From Nymphaea colorata (Eukaryota > Streptophyta > Magnoliopsida > Nymphaeales > Nymphaeaceae), in NCBI RefSeq assembly GCF_008831285.2, contig NW_022204746.1, forward strand, positions 1 to 42,644: 42,644 nt of DNA, in the 5' to 3' direction. A program made the position numbers and the translations under genes. Numbering within the stretch: position 1 is the stretch's first letter; every line of letters begins with the position of its first letter. The notes beneath the pieces were generated by a model that was not told where the DNA came from, ran no database searches, and was given only the letters and a program-made list of their open reading frames with translations. Shown here in pieces: positions 9,772 through 27,800 of the stretch.

Positions 9772-12193
9772 ATGAGGTGGGTCGATCACCTGGTCCGCCC
9801 CTGTGTTCTCTACTTGAGCTCGCAATGGCGATGGTAACCGTTGGAGTTGCGCTAGAGAGTCGGAGGGCGGGTTGCCAGACATACCCATGTGTTTTCTGCA
9901 AACGGTGTCCTGTTTCGGCGGCCTTCGCCTGTCCTTTCTTTGTTAAAGGAGGGGCATTAGGGGAAGATGTCATCGTCGTGCCAGTGGGGACTAAAAGAAA
10001 AGGGGAAGGAGGAAAGGGTGTTGTTTCAGTGGTGTCGCAGGAGGAGTCAGATGAATAAAACCTCTGATAGCCGTTAGAGAGAGAGAACTTGTTACTTTTT
10101 AACTCTTCTTATCAATGCTGAGAGCAATGGGAAATGAATGGCTGGTTCCTGAGTATGACCAGAATTGGAATATCAGATGAGTGTTTAATGGGTATTATAA
10201 TTTCTGCTTCAGTAAAGATGAACTTTTAAAGTATATCGATTCATTAAAGCATTGATAGAGTACCCTGATCAATCGATTTTCTGCCAGTTCTAAAGAAGTC
10301 CAACTTTTTCTTAGGTGTGGATCAAGGAATGTAATCTCTCCCCTAAAAAAAGGAGGAGGAAAACATTAAGAAGGGCAGGAATTGACACAATGCACATTAA
10401 ATTCCGCAGTTGGCATTGGGATTTCAAATTAGTTTCGATTAGGGAGCATTTGATGGTCTTCAAAATTTGTTCCAAGTCCAAAAATTTTTAGAAGAGTAAG
10501 TCGTCGGGCTTAAATTGAGGATAGAGCTTAAAAAATTATACATTTTAGGGTGAAAAAATTACTGTCATCCACCTAGTGAAGCCAGAAGTTTTTCTTGAGG
10601 AGAGTACTAATTCAATAACTTTAATGTTTTTAGGGGTATATTTATACAATAAAATATATCAAATCATGAACATAAAAATGAATAAACTTTGTAAAGCTGG
10701 TGGTGGCTCTGCCATTGCTATCATCCCTACAGTTTTAAGCAAGGTGCGACACGTAACCTTGGCCTGATGCGTGTACAAAAATCAGTATTTCTAAAAAGGA
10801 CAAGGAATGACAAAGCTACATGACCTCACTTTGCTTCTGTATTTTCATAGGACAGTGGGGAAGATTGCCCAGTGAGTGGTTTTAGGGGAAGTTGCAGTAG
10901 AAGCACCAATACACTGTTTTATAAATCTGACTGAAAAGATACTGAAACTTTTGCTATAATCTTTAAAACAAATTCATGAAATATTTGTTAATGTTTGAGT
11001 TGTCAAACAATATTCCCCTTATTGACATGAAAGATTGCCTTCCATCAAGACAACATAGACGCGAGCAAGCAGCCCAATAAGTTGGTAGTATGGATCAAAC
11101 GCCCAACACTGAAAAGAAAGGGGATGCTTGTTAATCACTCTTTTTTGAAAATAATTTTTTTCTTGACCACATTTGTCATAGCCCAAAGAGTTTGGAATAA
11201 TGGGTCGAAGCAGGGATTGATAGAAGGCCTAGTTCGATTTATGTAACTGTCAACTCTCCATGCAAGTCGATGCAGCTCTAAACCTAAAGAAAATGAGAAC
11301 AACTTGTCAATTTGTTAACTCCTGCATGTTGAGCTGCTTGTTTAGTCCCATCATTTTATAATTAATCTTTTTCTGCACGAATAGATAGGCAAGTTTTTGA
11401 TTCCGCACGGCAGAAATCCATGTTTCTAAAACTAAGGCACTGCTGATGCAAATTAAGAAGGTGCACAATTTTAACAGCTTCTGTAAAACATTTAAAAAAA
11501 TTCTCGAAGAAAGGTCTTGTCATAAGGATACAAAGGGGAAATGCAGTTGATAGGGTCGCTAGCCAACCGCTAGTCATAAGTTCAAAGCCCCATTAGCGAC
11601 TAATGAAAGATTTTTGTGATTCAAGAGGCTTTATATTTAAGTTTGCTATTCAATCAGGAAGTGGTTTACATATAAAATGTTTTCAGCACAATTGCATAAC
11701 TTTCTTGCCTTAAAAAAGCAAGAAAAGAAAAATTGGTCCACACCCAACTGTGGAAGACTGAACTTACAATCAATGTTTAACAAATCATATTCTTAAATGG
11801 ATTTGACATGGGCCTTCTCTTTGTTCTCGTTCGGCCATCCTTCAAGATTCTAGCACATTATATTTTTGTATAGCTCATTGTGAACAAGCATGGGAGGATC
11901 CCCCACAATTACTTCTTCATTTATTACAGGAGATGCCGTAGACTGGTCAGAAAGACTTAATTATTTAGTCGATGCCGATCTACCACCTTTGCCCAGATGA
12001 CCTACACGTGTTTAGATTCTTACCCAAAGGGAAAAAGGCGACGTCCACATCCACAGTGAACTGCCAAATCCTTACCCCACTTCACCAAACCTTTAGACCA
12101 ACAGTTGCAAAAGTCTTTGAACACTGATTATTTTGTATAAATTGATCATTTGATAGTACGGTTTTTAGTTTAAGCTTTGGATGTATCAATTGT

Positions 12194-12214
12194 CACACAC
12201 ACACACACACGCAC
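12194..12214. repeat. (CA)n microsatellite
   Basis: CA dinucleotide run ending in GCACGC, in intergenic DNA upstream of DFR. Confidence 0.9.
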
Positions 12215-12840
12215 GCATTCTTCAACAATGAGAGCAGCGGACTTATGCAACTTGTTGAGATAAAATAGGCAATAGAAACGTCACCTTCTGCATTAAATTT
12301 GGAAGCATTCAATATATGAGAGAAAGGGAGAGACTGAGTGATTGATTTTCAACCAGAGATATTGACCACCTTGGAGACTTCCATTCTCGTTGCAATCAAT
12401 CTCAAACCCACTGGGTATGTTGGCATGTTTTGGCATTACTCTATCTGGAAGCCGCTCCTAGGGCATGTCCGAACTAACAACTCTATTGGTAGGTAATCCT
12501 AATCTTCCGCCACTTCGTGGCCGCTGAACTTTTTAATTCATAAGTTTCTGTACTGTTAAATCTAGTTCTTGAAGTAAAACTTTGTCCAAAGGAAAACCTT
12601 CTGGCTCAAATGGCGCGAGGTCGCCAAAAAAGGTTGACAGATCAGATTGAGATGAACGAGCGTCACAAGTTTGCTGTAGATGATGGGGACAACAAAATTT
12701 GCAGAAAAACGCACCCAACTCTTAGTGTCGGGCTGAGAAACAGCTGACTCGTTCGCTTTTCGGTTTCAACCGGCCAAGAAGGAATCCACCCTTAGTTTTC
12801 ACTACAAATCAGGAAAAATTTTGGGGTCTGATTCTTGAAG

Positions 12841-12886
12841 GGTAGGTGCTTTGGGGGTTGGGTCACGAGGTAGACGCACGAGGTAG
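12841..12886 (+). promoter_or_regulatory. DFR proximal promoter: MYB-type sites and a tandem CACGAGGTAG repeat
   Basis: GGTAGGT at 12841-12847 is the complement of ACCTACC, a typical MYB recognition (AC) element. GGTTGGGT at 12856-12863 is a second MYB-like match. CACGAGGTAG occurs at 12864-12873 and 12877-12886, a 13-bp tandem period; each copy joins a CACG (bHLH half-site-like) to a GGTAG. DFR genes are classically controlled by MYB-bHLH-WD40 complexes, so the cluster fits, but binding is inferred. Confidence 0.5.
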
Positions 12887-12945
12887 GCAGGAAGAGTAGA
12901 AAATGACGGACGACCGAGGTGCTCGCACCCTAAGAACTAAGAAGC

Positions 12946-12951
12946 TATAAA
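12946..12951 (+). promoter_or_regulatory. DFR TATA box
   Basis: TATAAA lies only 20 bp before the first in-frame ATG (12971). With the usual 25-35 bp to the transcription start, transcription would begin near or after that ATG. The second candidate ATG at 13016 is then the more likely translation start. Confidence 0.6.
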
Positions 12952-12970
12952 GTAGCTCCTGCGGAGACTC

Positions 12971-15900
12971 ATGGGGATGCACCCAGAAGAGTTTGCAGCG
13001 GCACAGACGATCGGAATGGCAGCTCAGGCAGGGAGGAATGAAGTGGTCTGCGTCACCGGAGCGGCCGGATACGTCGGCTCATGGCTCATAATGAGGCTGC
13101 TTGAACAAGGGTTCACTGTCAAGGCTACTGTTCGCGATCCTGGTACGCTTCCTTTGTAGTTCATTCCAATCCCTAGACATTACGCGAAGTGGTTCCGATT
13201 GATCAAATGGAGCCCATCTGCTCCTACCCACTTCACCAACCCCCAGTAATCCTCACTAGTGCTTCTCTGTTTTTCTTCCTCTGTTCCACGAGGAAGTTGG
13301 GCTTTAGTTCCGAACTTCATGGGGGCTGAGCTGGGTTCAGGGACTAATCCTTTCTGATGGGCAAGTTTTACATGAAGGGTGAAATCAAAGCAGAACACGG
13401 TGAATCATGCACCTCCTAAGTTCGCCTACCATGTTCAGAAAAAATTCACGATCTTCTAATTGTAAAAGGAAAAAGAAAGAAATGAATCTGAGGAGGAAGG
13501 AGTTGAAGGAGATTTTATTTTTGCGTCTAATATAGAATATATTGCTCTCAAAATCGTTGTGACAGACAATATCAAGAAGACCAAGCATCTCATTGACCTG
13601 CCGCATGCTAAGGAGAGGCTGACCCTGTGGAAGGCCGACCTCAGCGACGAGGGAAGCTTTGACGAAGCCATCAGCGGATGCACCGGAGTTTTCCACGTCG
13701 CCACTCCCATGGACTTCTTGTCCCAAGACCCTGAGGTGAGCTCTAATTGGTGGCAAGAAGTTACCTCTCTGGTCTGCTTCCACCCCAGCAGCGGGCGCAC
13801 TGCGCCAAGTCTACAAATCTCAAACCTTTCCATCTCTCTCGAACTAAATCTTTTCTACTTCGCTTTACGGACAAGAGTTGTTCAGATTGTGACACACCAT
13901 CATCCTCAAAACCCAGATTGTGACAGTTTATTTTGATTTTCACTTTCCTCTGTTTGAGAAAACGTATCCAGCTTGAAAACAGGAAATTTGCTGAGAAAAT
14001 GTGCGAGTTGTGCATCGATTTTCTCGATGGCCTCTCCTCTTTGGACATTTAGAATATGTTTGATTTTCTGTTTCAGTAGATGCGGAACGGGATGCCTGCT
14101 GCAGTTCTCAGAATAACTGAAGCAACGGGTCCCTCTGCTTGAAGTTCTGTTGATTGATTTGGTAATTATATGTTTTGCAGAATGAAGTGATTAAGCCAGC
14201 AGTGAACGGGATGCTGAACATCATGAGGTCGTGCCTCAAGGCGAAGACGGTGAGGCGCGTAGTTTTCACTTCATCGGCTGGCACTGTTAACATCCAGGAA
14301 CAGGCGAGGCCAGTGTATGATGAGGAGTGCTGGAGCGATGTTGAGTTCTGCAGGACCAAGAAGATGACGGGCTGGGTAGGTGGTGCAGTGCCTTTGCTCA
14401 TTTACTGCACGTCTTGCTACTGCTAGCTTTGCCAATTTAATGTGCTCTAGACTCAAGTGGCATTTTGATCATTTTACAAAATTTTATAGGCTTCTTCGTA
14501 GGCTAACGTAGGTTGGCCAGATTTTTTTTTTTTACTGTTGATTCTTTTTTTTTTCTAAAGAAATTTTTTACATTCGGTTCTACTTTTTGCTTGTAACTTT
14601 GAGAAAAAAAGATGCGTTCTATACCTTTTTTTTTAAAAAAAGATGAAAGTGCTCGCTTTTTCTGTCAAATAAGAAGCTCAATTATTGTGTTTTTAACGCT
14701 ATCTGAAGCTTTTTAAGTTTTTATTTGACAGTCCTCATGAATAGTATGCCTCAAGAATAGCCTTTTTGAAAATTATAAACAAAAATACCTTAATTAAGCA
14801 ACTTTTGGGAGCAATAATAACATGTTATTGTTCCATATACCTAACTGAAAAATTGATTAGATTGGTTGAATATTTTTGCAATAGATCTGCTTGTAACAAT
14901 GTGTTATTGATGTCAAACTGTCCCTAGGAGTATTTAGCAACAAAGTGTTCCATGAACCTGCCATCAAAGATTAGAGCAAATTCATGAACACCTGGACACC
15001 TAGTTTTAGTGTTCCACGAATCTACATTAATCTTTGAAGTAGATGCTCTTTGAGTATTCCAACTGCCAAACAGCTTTTTAACTAAGTATTTTAATCTGTG
15101 TTGATAACATTGGGAATCGATTGACTGATATAGTTCGATCTTGTTTGCATTTGGCAACAGGAACACCGCATTAGTATTCATGAAAAATCTGTCCCAATTT
15201 TTTTCGGATAAATTCATACAACATTAATAGTCGACAAACTCATGAAAAACTAATGCAGTATTCCGATATATTGTCAAAAACCCCCAATATAGAAGAGAGC
15301 TTGATCTTTAAAATTTTATCTTAAATGACACTAACGAATTTCCTTGTTTTGTTGATGATTGAAGATGTACTTCGTTTCTAAAAGCTTGGCGGAGAGGGCT
15401 GCATGGGACTTTGCCAAAGAACACAACTTAGATTTCATCAGCATCATACCAACCCTTGTTGTTGGCCCCTTCATAATGCCGACGATGCCTCCCAGTATGA
15501 TCACAGCTCTATCGTTGATTACAGGTAATTTTAAGTGTCCTCCCAATCTAAAACACCGAACTCTACAGCTTGCAACTTAATTAATCGTCTCATTGCGCTT
15601 GGTCAGATCGAAATCCAATTGATGGAACAAGATCAGAGGACCAAGTGCATCGATTGCAATTCTATCGAAGCTGTTATAATATGGCCTTATTTTGGTTGTA
15701 TCTTGTGCAGGAAATGAAGCCCATTACTCGATTCTGAAGCAAGTGCAGCTAGTGCACCTGGATGACCTGTGCAATGCTCACATCTTCTTATTTGACCACC
15801 CAGAAGCTAAAGGAAGATACATCTGCTCATCCGATGATGCCACCATTTTTGAAGTCGCTGACCTGTTGCGGAGGAAGTACCCCGAGTACAATGTCCCCAC

Positions 15901-16644
15901 AAAGTAAGCAGCCTCACTCATCAGTTCTTCTTCTTCTTCTTCTTCTTAAGTCTGTTGTGCATGGAGAGAAACAATTTGTACTATGGGGATTTGCATATAC
16001 CAAGTTTAGGGTGCTAGGATCTCCTTCTGACTTTACTTTCCAGATCCAAGTTTATAATTATCAGGCCCGTGCAAACTTGGATTGTCAAACTTAACTAATT
16101 ACCCAATTGCTTAGCTATAATATTTCATTGTGAGAAAAATTAATATTGTATTCAAGATTCTTGTAAATCTTGGGCGGTTTATATAACTAGAAATCCAATC
16201 TCGGTGTAGGAACGAACCTGGTTGTTATATTGGCTCTTTAGTTCTTTGTCATTACCGCCATGTTGGATTTCCTGAACTTTTTGCATGATCGGGACTCAGC
16301 CAAAAACTGCAAGGAATTGAGAATATGTCGATTCCCAACACGTTATGAATTCTTATAGCAGTTTGTCGTGACCATATATAACAATCACTGGTAGGTTCGA
16401 AGGCATTGATGAGTCGATAAAGTCGATTCATTTTTCATCAAAGAAGCTGCTGGATTTGGGGTTCAATTTTCAGTACACAGTGGAGCAGATGTTTGAGGGA
16501 GCGGTGCAGTGCTGCCAGGAGAAGCAGCTGATACCCGTACCGGATGCTCCGGAAGCCAAGCCGCAAGAACAACCACTCAACGCTAAAATGAAGGGAGGGG
16601 AATACAAGGCAGAAGGCGATCAGCTCGGCGAAGTTGCAGTCTAG
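12971..16644 (+). CDS. DFR: Dihydroflavonol 4-reductase (six exons)
   Basis: Reduces dihydroflavonols to leucoanthocyanidins with NADPH, in the cytosol, for anthocyanins and proanthocyanidins. Exons: 12971-13142, 13566-13735, 14181-14375, 15365-15524, 15711-15903, 16395-16644; all junctions are GT-AG and phases close without error. Six exons is the usual DFR structure. Length is 379 aa from 12971 or 364 aa from the ATG at 13016, which I prefer because of the TATA position. Counting from 13016: NADPH-binding [10 protein letters not shown] near residue 13, catalytic Ser131 (FTSSAGT), Tyr166 and Lys170 (YFVSK). Asn136 matches the Asn133/134 position of grape and Gerbera DFR, the Asn type usually accepting several dihydroflavonols. 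The C-terminal tail after LIPVP is long and Lys/Glu-rich. Intact and probably functional. Confidence 0.95.
15160..15270. repeat. Imperfect inverted repeat in DFR intron 3
   Basis: The segment with GCATTAGTATTCATG near 15168-15182 is matched, in reverse complement and imperfectly, by CATGAAAAACTAATGC near 15241-15256 and its flank. The arms are about 60 bp apart. This could be a hairpin or a MITE remnant; I see no clear target-site duplication. Confidence 0.45.
15925..15947. repeat. (TTC)n microsatellite in DFR intron 5
   Basis: About seven TTC units just after the exon 5 donor. Confidence 0.85.
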
Positions 16645-18922
16645 GCCTGTGGGGCTGCCCGCGCGAAGATGAGGATTATGAATGAAGCGCCACTTTAAAT
16701 TATTTAACTGTTAGTGGAAAGAGCTTAGTTCTTCAATTTCCATTGTTGTTTGTATTCGTGATCTCTGCTTTGTTCAGAGGTACCTGCACTAAATACTTGA
16801 ACGTTTTGCAGCAATAACAATTAAATGTTTTGATGGCGAAGACGTCGTCCTAGTTGCTTTGTTCAGATCCAACCCGCCTGCAACCCTAAAAGAATTACAA
16901 GCCACTCGTATCTCTAAGAATATTCTTTTGCTAATGAACAATGATGACATCAAACAGGCATAATTGTGCTACCCATGTTTCACTGATGATCTGGATCGCA
17001 TTTCTGCAAGCTCTGAGAGGCTCCACTTTTTTTTATTTTAATTCTACGGATAAGTATCGTGACACATGCAAGAATATCATAAAGGAAAAATGAATGCCAA
17101 GAGAAGCATTGAATAAAAGTAAGTTGTCCTGTGCTGTGCTGCGCCTAATTTTATCCTTCTGTGGCAATTAACAGAGGGGAACTTTATTTCAGTCACGCTG
17201 TACGTTTGTTTCACCTAAATTCGTGGGAAAGATGAGGATCTTCCTCTGCTAAGACAAAACCCATCTTACAGAAGATTAAGAAGGAAGAGGCCAAGGTTTT
17301 CCCCGTACATATTCTTCTTCTCACTTCTTTTTACACCCCTCTGGTTGCATGCAATTTTTCCTTTTCCTGTTTATGGTAAAAATGGCGTCTTCTTTCTTTC
17401 TTATGGAGAGAAAACAAACCAATTTCATTGAAGAAAGGAACAGCACGAGCAGTTAATCAAATAAGGAATTGGCTCAGAATTTGCCATTGATGACATTTAC
17501 CGTGTGGCCATTCTTCCAAGTTTCCAAGCTATTTGCTTGAGCTTCCATCCCTACCATCTTCCTGTTTCTTTTTAACCAAACGTACAGAGAAACTTTACCT
17601 GACTGTCTGAAAATCATACCCTTCTTTAAAAACAGAATCTGGCAATTCCAAGTTACAATCTGCCATGAATTCTCAAAAACATGCCAATTCCATTGCTAAT
17701 TGCCACTCTCTTTGCAGGTAAGAATGCGGCCTCCTTCTTGTCTTCTCGTCTAATAATAACTCTTGGGTCTTTGGGCTTTCTCTGTTTACACCCTTCTAAA
17801 ATTACACTACTCTCACACTCTCTCTCTCTCTCTCTCTCTTCTGCCTTTGTCGTCGCCTTCGACCCTCCTGCTGCTTAGCCTCTCTCTCTTACCCACCTGT
17901 ATTTTCTTTTGCTTGCCGTTTTCTGAATTGGCTGACAACTTACCCCCATCTTAATAATATAACCTTCCATTTTGTCGGCTCTTCCTCCCTCTCTCATGAC
18001 AAGTAATATGGTAATTCCGTTCACAGGATTAGTAGTATAAGATGGTAAAAGTTCAAAATCTCACTATTTTAAAGTGTCATCCAAACTCAGCTCTTTAGTT
18101 ATAAATTGTAGAGATGAAACTTGATTTGAGACCTCAATATCGGTCTCCATCTCAACATTTTCCCCCAAATTCTCTCATTTTAAATACTTCGGTACGTTCT
18201 TCATTGGAAGATAGACCGCTGTAAATTACGGACTTCCATGCGACTATATTTATTTTTTTACTACAGCTTTGAATAAGAAAACCACACATCATGGATTGGT
18301 TTTTTATAAGTGCTATTTCTTTAAGATCATGAAATGGAACGAGACACCAAGTTGCTCATCTCCACAACATCAAGCCCCCGAAGCAGCTATAGACCTTAGA
18401 AGTAAGGAGAGTAGAAGGGCATACCAAGCTCATGTACGTCAAAACCATACCGTTCTATTTGATGGTGTATTAACCTAAAGCATCAACCTTAAGCCTTGGA
18501 GAAGATGAAAAGAAGAGGACTTTGACTCGTTAGGGCGGCCAGTTCTTCCCTCCTTCACCCCAACCATCTTAGATTTGGGCTACCGACAATCTTGGCAACT
18601 AAGTTTTTCATTTTTTTCTCATTTATTTACAATGAAAAAAGAAAACGCATTGGGGTGATTCCATGAAATGACAAGAGAAGTGGAAAGGCTTGTTTGGTAT
18701 TTGCACTCTAATAAAGGTCAAGGGCCATCTCCCTCATTTCGCATCGCCTGCGAGTCTTCGTTGGCAAGTTCTTGAGAGGGCCGAGGCGGAGCGACGGCGG
18801 GTGGCGGAAGAGGTACGAGTTAGAAAAAAGGAGAGTCCCACCTACTTTTTGCCGTCTCCCCACCTCACTGGTATCAATCCTCCCACTCCCCACCAAGTGA
18901 CACAGAGCAGACGCAGCAGCAA
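16645..18922. other. DFR-OTC intergenic region
   Basis: About 2.3 kb. The first few hundred bases are probably DFR 3' UTR and the last few hundred OTC promoter and leader. A CT microsatellite lies in the middle. No open frame here resembles a known protein. Confidence 0.5.
17818..17839. repeat. (CT)n microsatellite
   Basis: Uninterrupted CT run in the intergenic region upstream of OTC. Confidence 0.85.
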
Positions 18923-24357
<5,435 letters not shown>

Positions 24358-24806
24358 AGGTTGCAACCTCAAATATGTTCCCAATTTTGTATTGCTGATA
24401 AATGTGTAGCATTGACAATTTTCTACGCTCACTGATAAGCGGACAAAAACATGGAGAATTTTTACATGCTTTTTTCCTTGGGATATAATGCATAAAAAAT
24501 AACATTAGATTTTGTGGAGCTGTAAAGATTGCAGCTTGCTTCATGAACGCTTCTGCAGAAACTTGCCTACATGTGCATGCATTTAACATACAAGAATAAT
24601 CTTCAACAGGAGATATGAACATTTACAAGTTTGTTATCATGCACATAGGTTCCATTTGCTCTTCATGCTTGAAAGCTGCACTCCAGAATGCTTCTTGTAC
24701 AACTGATGCCACTGCACTGATAGACAGGATGGCTTCCTGTGCGTGGAAGTTAGTTTAAAACGGTTGCATTACAATGGAAAAATCTGGGACGATGACATGA
24801 AGCTTT
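24358..24806. other. Convergent OTC / AUL1 intergenic region
   Basis: 449 bp between the OTC stop (plus) and the AUL1-type stop (minus). Both 3' UTRs must lie here, so they probably abut or overlap. No separate gene is seen. Confidence 0.6.
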
Positions 24807-27800
24807 TCAACGCTCCTCGGAATTGAATTTGTTCCATGCCTCCTGCAAAAGCATAAATAGGTTATCGTCACAACAATCAGGGTTTCCTCATAATTGAATG
24901 TCTACTCGGTTCTCCCAGTGTAGTGTTATCAAACTTATGCTGCAAAACAATTCCAGGGTAGAGGGGCCACTTGCACCAGCGAAACTTCATAGCCGTCTCT
25001 TCAAGCATGAAAGAATGAATAGACCATTAGCATCTCTCCTCGCCATTAATTACGTCTTCTATCAATCTCGTCTTTCATGGTTATTTCAAGATAATCAGAA
25101 GCACCATTTGTATCAACTCGAGATTTAAAGGCAGGCCACTACGTAACGGAAGGCGCGTCAATAGTGCTATTTCGTACGCACACCACAGATGATAATCAAC
25201 GCAGTTGTGTACGGAAAGGACGTTTTTTCTAGCATATCATTGATTGTCGAGGACATACCTTGAGTAAATCGAAGACCTTTTCACAAATATACTTCTGTTG
25301 AACGGTTGCACCCCGTTGTTGAACCTTGTCAGGATGTACACAAAGGGTAGCCTTCCGATAGGCCTTCTTGACAGCGGCAGATGTTATTATTTCCGTCAGT
25401 GGCACAGGCTGCCATCCATTCTCGGGCCCAAGGATCTAAAAGCAATTATTATACAAAATGTGTTATATACTAACCTTCGTGTGTTTAAGCAAAGAGGGAC
25501 CACCTTTCTTAGCTGGGCTCATGCAATGTGGATAGCAAAATAAAAATGCAGAGAAATTCTTTTGCACATTAAAAATACAGAATTTGGTACTCAGATAAGA
25601 ACTATACGTACATATTGCAGTGTTGAAAGCAATGCACGCAAATTTCCTTCCTTCCCAGTCGACCACCTTTTGACATCACCATCAAGGCTTTCAGCTAATC
25701 TCTATAGTTACGACACACCAAGTTAGTATATGGCACAGCTAAACTTGGTAATGAAAACGCAGTAAGTCATCACGTTCTCACATTTCTTTCTGCCTGCTCC
25801 CTTTGAGCAAGAATATCACGAGCTTTCTTGTCCGCAAGAGCTTTTGCCTAACATTAAACCACAGATTAAGTTTCAGCATTGTCCAAATATGATTCATGAT
25901 CAGGTCGCTCAAAGCAAGAAAATATGTCAAAAGCAGCTTCAACATAATAGATAAGAGCTTGTAGTTTAGTGGGTAGAAAATCCGACAAAACACATTCAAG
26001 CAGTACCAGTCAACATGACATAGATAATACAAGTATAAATTCACTTTGACATTTAAACAACTGCAACTGAGACTTAGGAGTAAATGAGTTGGCAACACTC
26101 ATACCGCACGTTCTGTAGTACGCCGATATCGATCAAACTTTGCCTTTCGCCTTTTCTCTGTCTCTGATCCAAAATAAATTTAGGTAAGTTATGGCCTTTA
26201 ATAGGACTGCAACAGGTTTCAAGATACGCTACACTTGTTTTTTGATTTGGAAAAAGGTATTATCAGACACAAGATGGAACAGCAGTACGAGTAAATTTGG
26301 TATTAAAACAATTAGAGACTTCAAACAGAAAACAAACATACCACTTGATGAAGCATCACGTGTGTTCTGCACCTCCTGCCAGATTTGAAGATTGCTTAGT
26401 TCTCAGAAGTAGGATGAACCAGAAAAAACAAACACTAAAGGGCAAAAGTAGTAGGTGAAAAAAAAAAAAAAGGTAAAATATGCTCACAGCGGTAGTGCTC
26501 CGAGCACCATTCATTCTCAGGCTTGTCCATCTTCACGATCATTATCTTTTTTCTGCTTATCTCTTAATGCAGCAGCAAACCTCTCGGCAACAGCTCTTTC
26601 CATACGCTCCCTTGCCTCTGCAGCAACTTTCTCAACAATTGCTCTTTCAGCAGCTCTTTCACGAGCCTCTGCAGTTGCTTTATCTACAGCAGATCGCTCT
26701 GTCCTGAACTTGCCTTCTGCAGAAGTCCTGTCTACGACCTTGGGTTCAGGTGGAGCTTTCTCCCTGGCTTCAACAGTTGCTCTCTCTACAGCTGCTTTTT
26801 CCGCCTTATCCCAGGCATCAGCAACTGGCTTATCACGAGCTTCATGAGTAGCTCGTTCAACAGCAATCCTGTCCTTTTCTCTTTCGCGTTCCCTTTCTTT
26901 TTCTTCTTCTAGTTTCATTAACCGCTCCATTTCTTGTTCCCGATCCCTTTTCAGTCTTTCCTTTTCCAATTGAGATTTTTCTTTTTCACCTTTTTCATGG
27001 ATTTCATTGAACTTTCTCATCTTCTGTTCAACTCCTTGAATCTCATTGATTTTGTGAGACATCTTTAATATCTTATCTTTCTCTTCCAATTTATTAACAT
27101 GTTGGGCTGCTTCCACTTTCTTCTCTTTGATTTCCTGCACAGGAGTTGTTTGAGCAGTATTTTGCCTTTTAGTTGTTGCATCAAGATCATCACCATCCAC
27201 AAGAATATGAAATGCTTTTTCATTTTGTTTATGCTTATCAGCTGCTTCATTAGCTTTCACGCTGATGTTTTCTTCCTGAAACACTGCCTCTTGAGTAGCC
27301 CTTGGTTTGTTCTTCTGAATTTCTTCTTGCTTTCTGGATTCTTGAACATCTTTTAATCCGTTTATTCTCTCTCTCAGTTTGTGATTCTTCCCTGCTGTGG
27401 TTAACTCTTCCAGTTTTTCATTTCCTTGGCAGTCCTGACCAACCTTTATCTGCTCCTCCTTTTCTTCCTGCAGCTGAACCTCTTCTTGAGCAACATCTTT
27501 TTTGTTCTTGAGCATTTCAACTCGCTTTATGGATTCTTCAGCAGTCTCTAAATCATTTGAACATTCATTATCTTGATGAATCTCCCCTCTTGCAGATATT
27601 TTTTCCTCTTCATTTCTTTCCCTCACCATATTATCAGGTGTCAGCTTCTCCTCCTCTTCTTGCTGCTGGACTTTCTCTTTGTTCTCATGCACTTCATCTT
27701 GCTCTCTAGATTCTTGAGTTGTCACTGCTCCATGTGAACTTCCACCCTGTTCATGAGGCTCCCTAGTAGTAGCTCTTTGTTCCTCTCTTTCATTTCCTTT

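Larger units (their letters stand above)
9668..12840. other. Intergenic, no supported gene
   Basis: About 3.2 kb of AT-rich DNA. It includes the compound repeat at 9729, a CA repeat at 12194 and a possible SINE-like scrap near 11550. Open frames are short and unlike known proteins. Confidence 0.5.

Noticed and set aside
11550-11610. Possible tRNA-derived SINE fragment (AGTTCAAAGCCCC resembling a B box)
   Set aside because: The A box is poor, no poly-A tail or target-site duplication is visible, and it cannot fold as a tRNA.
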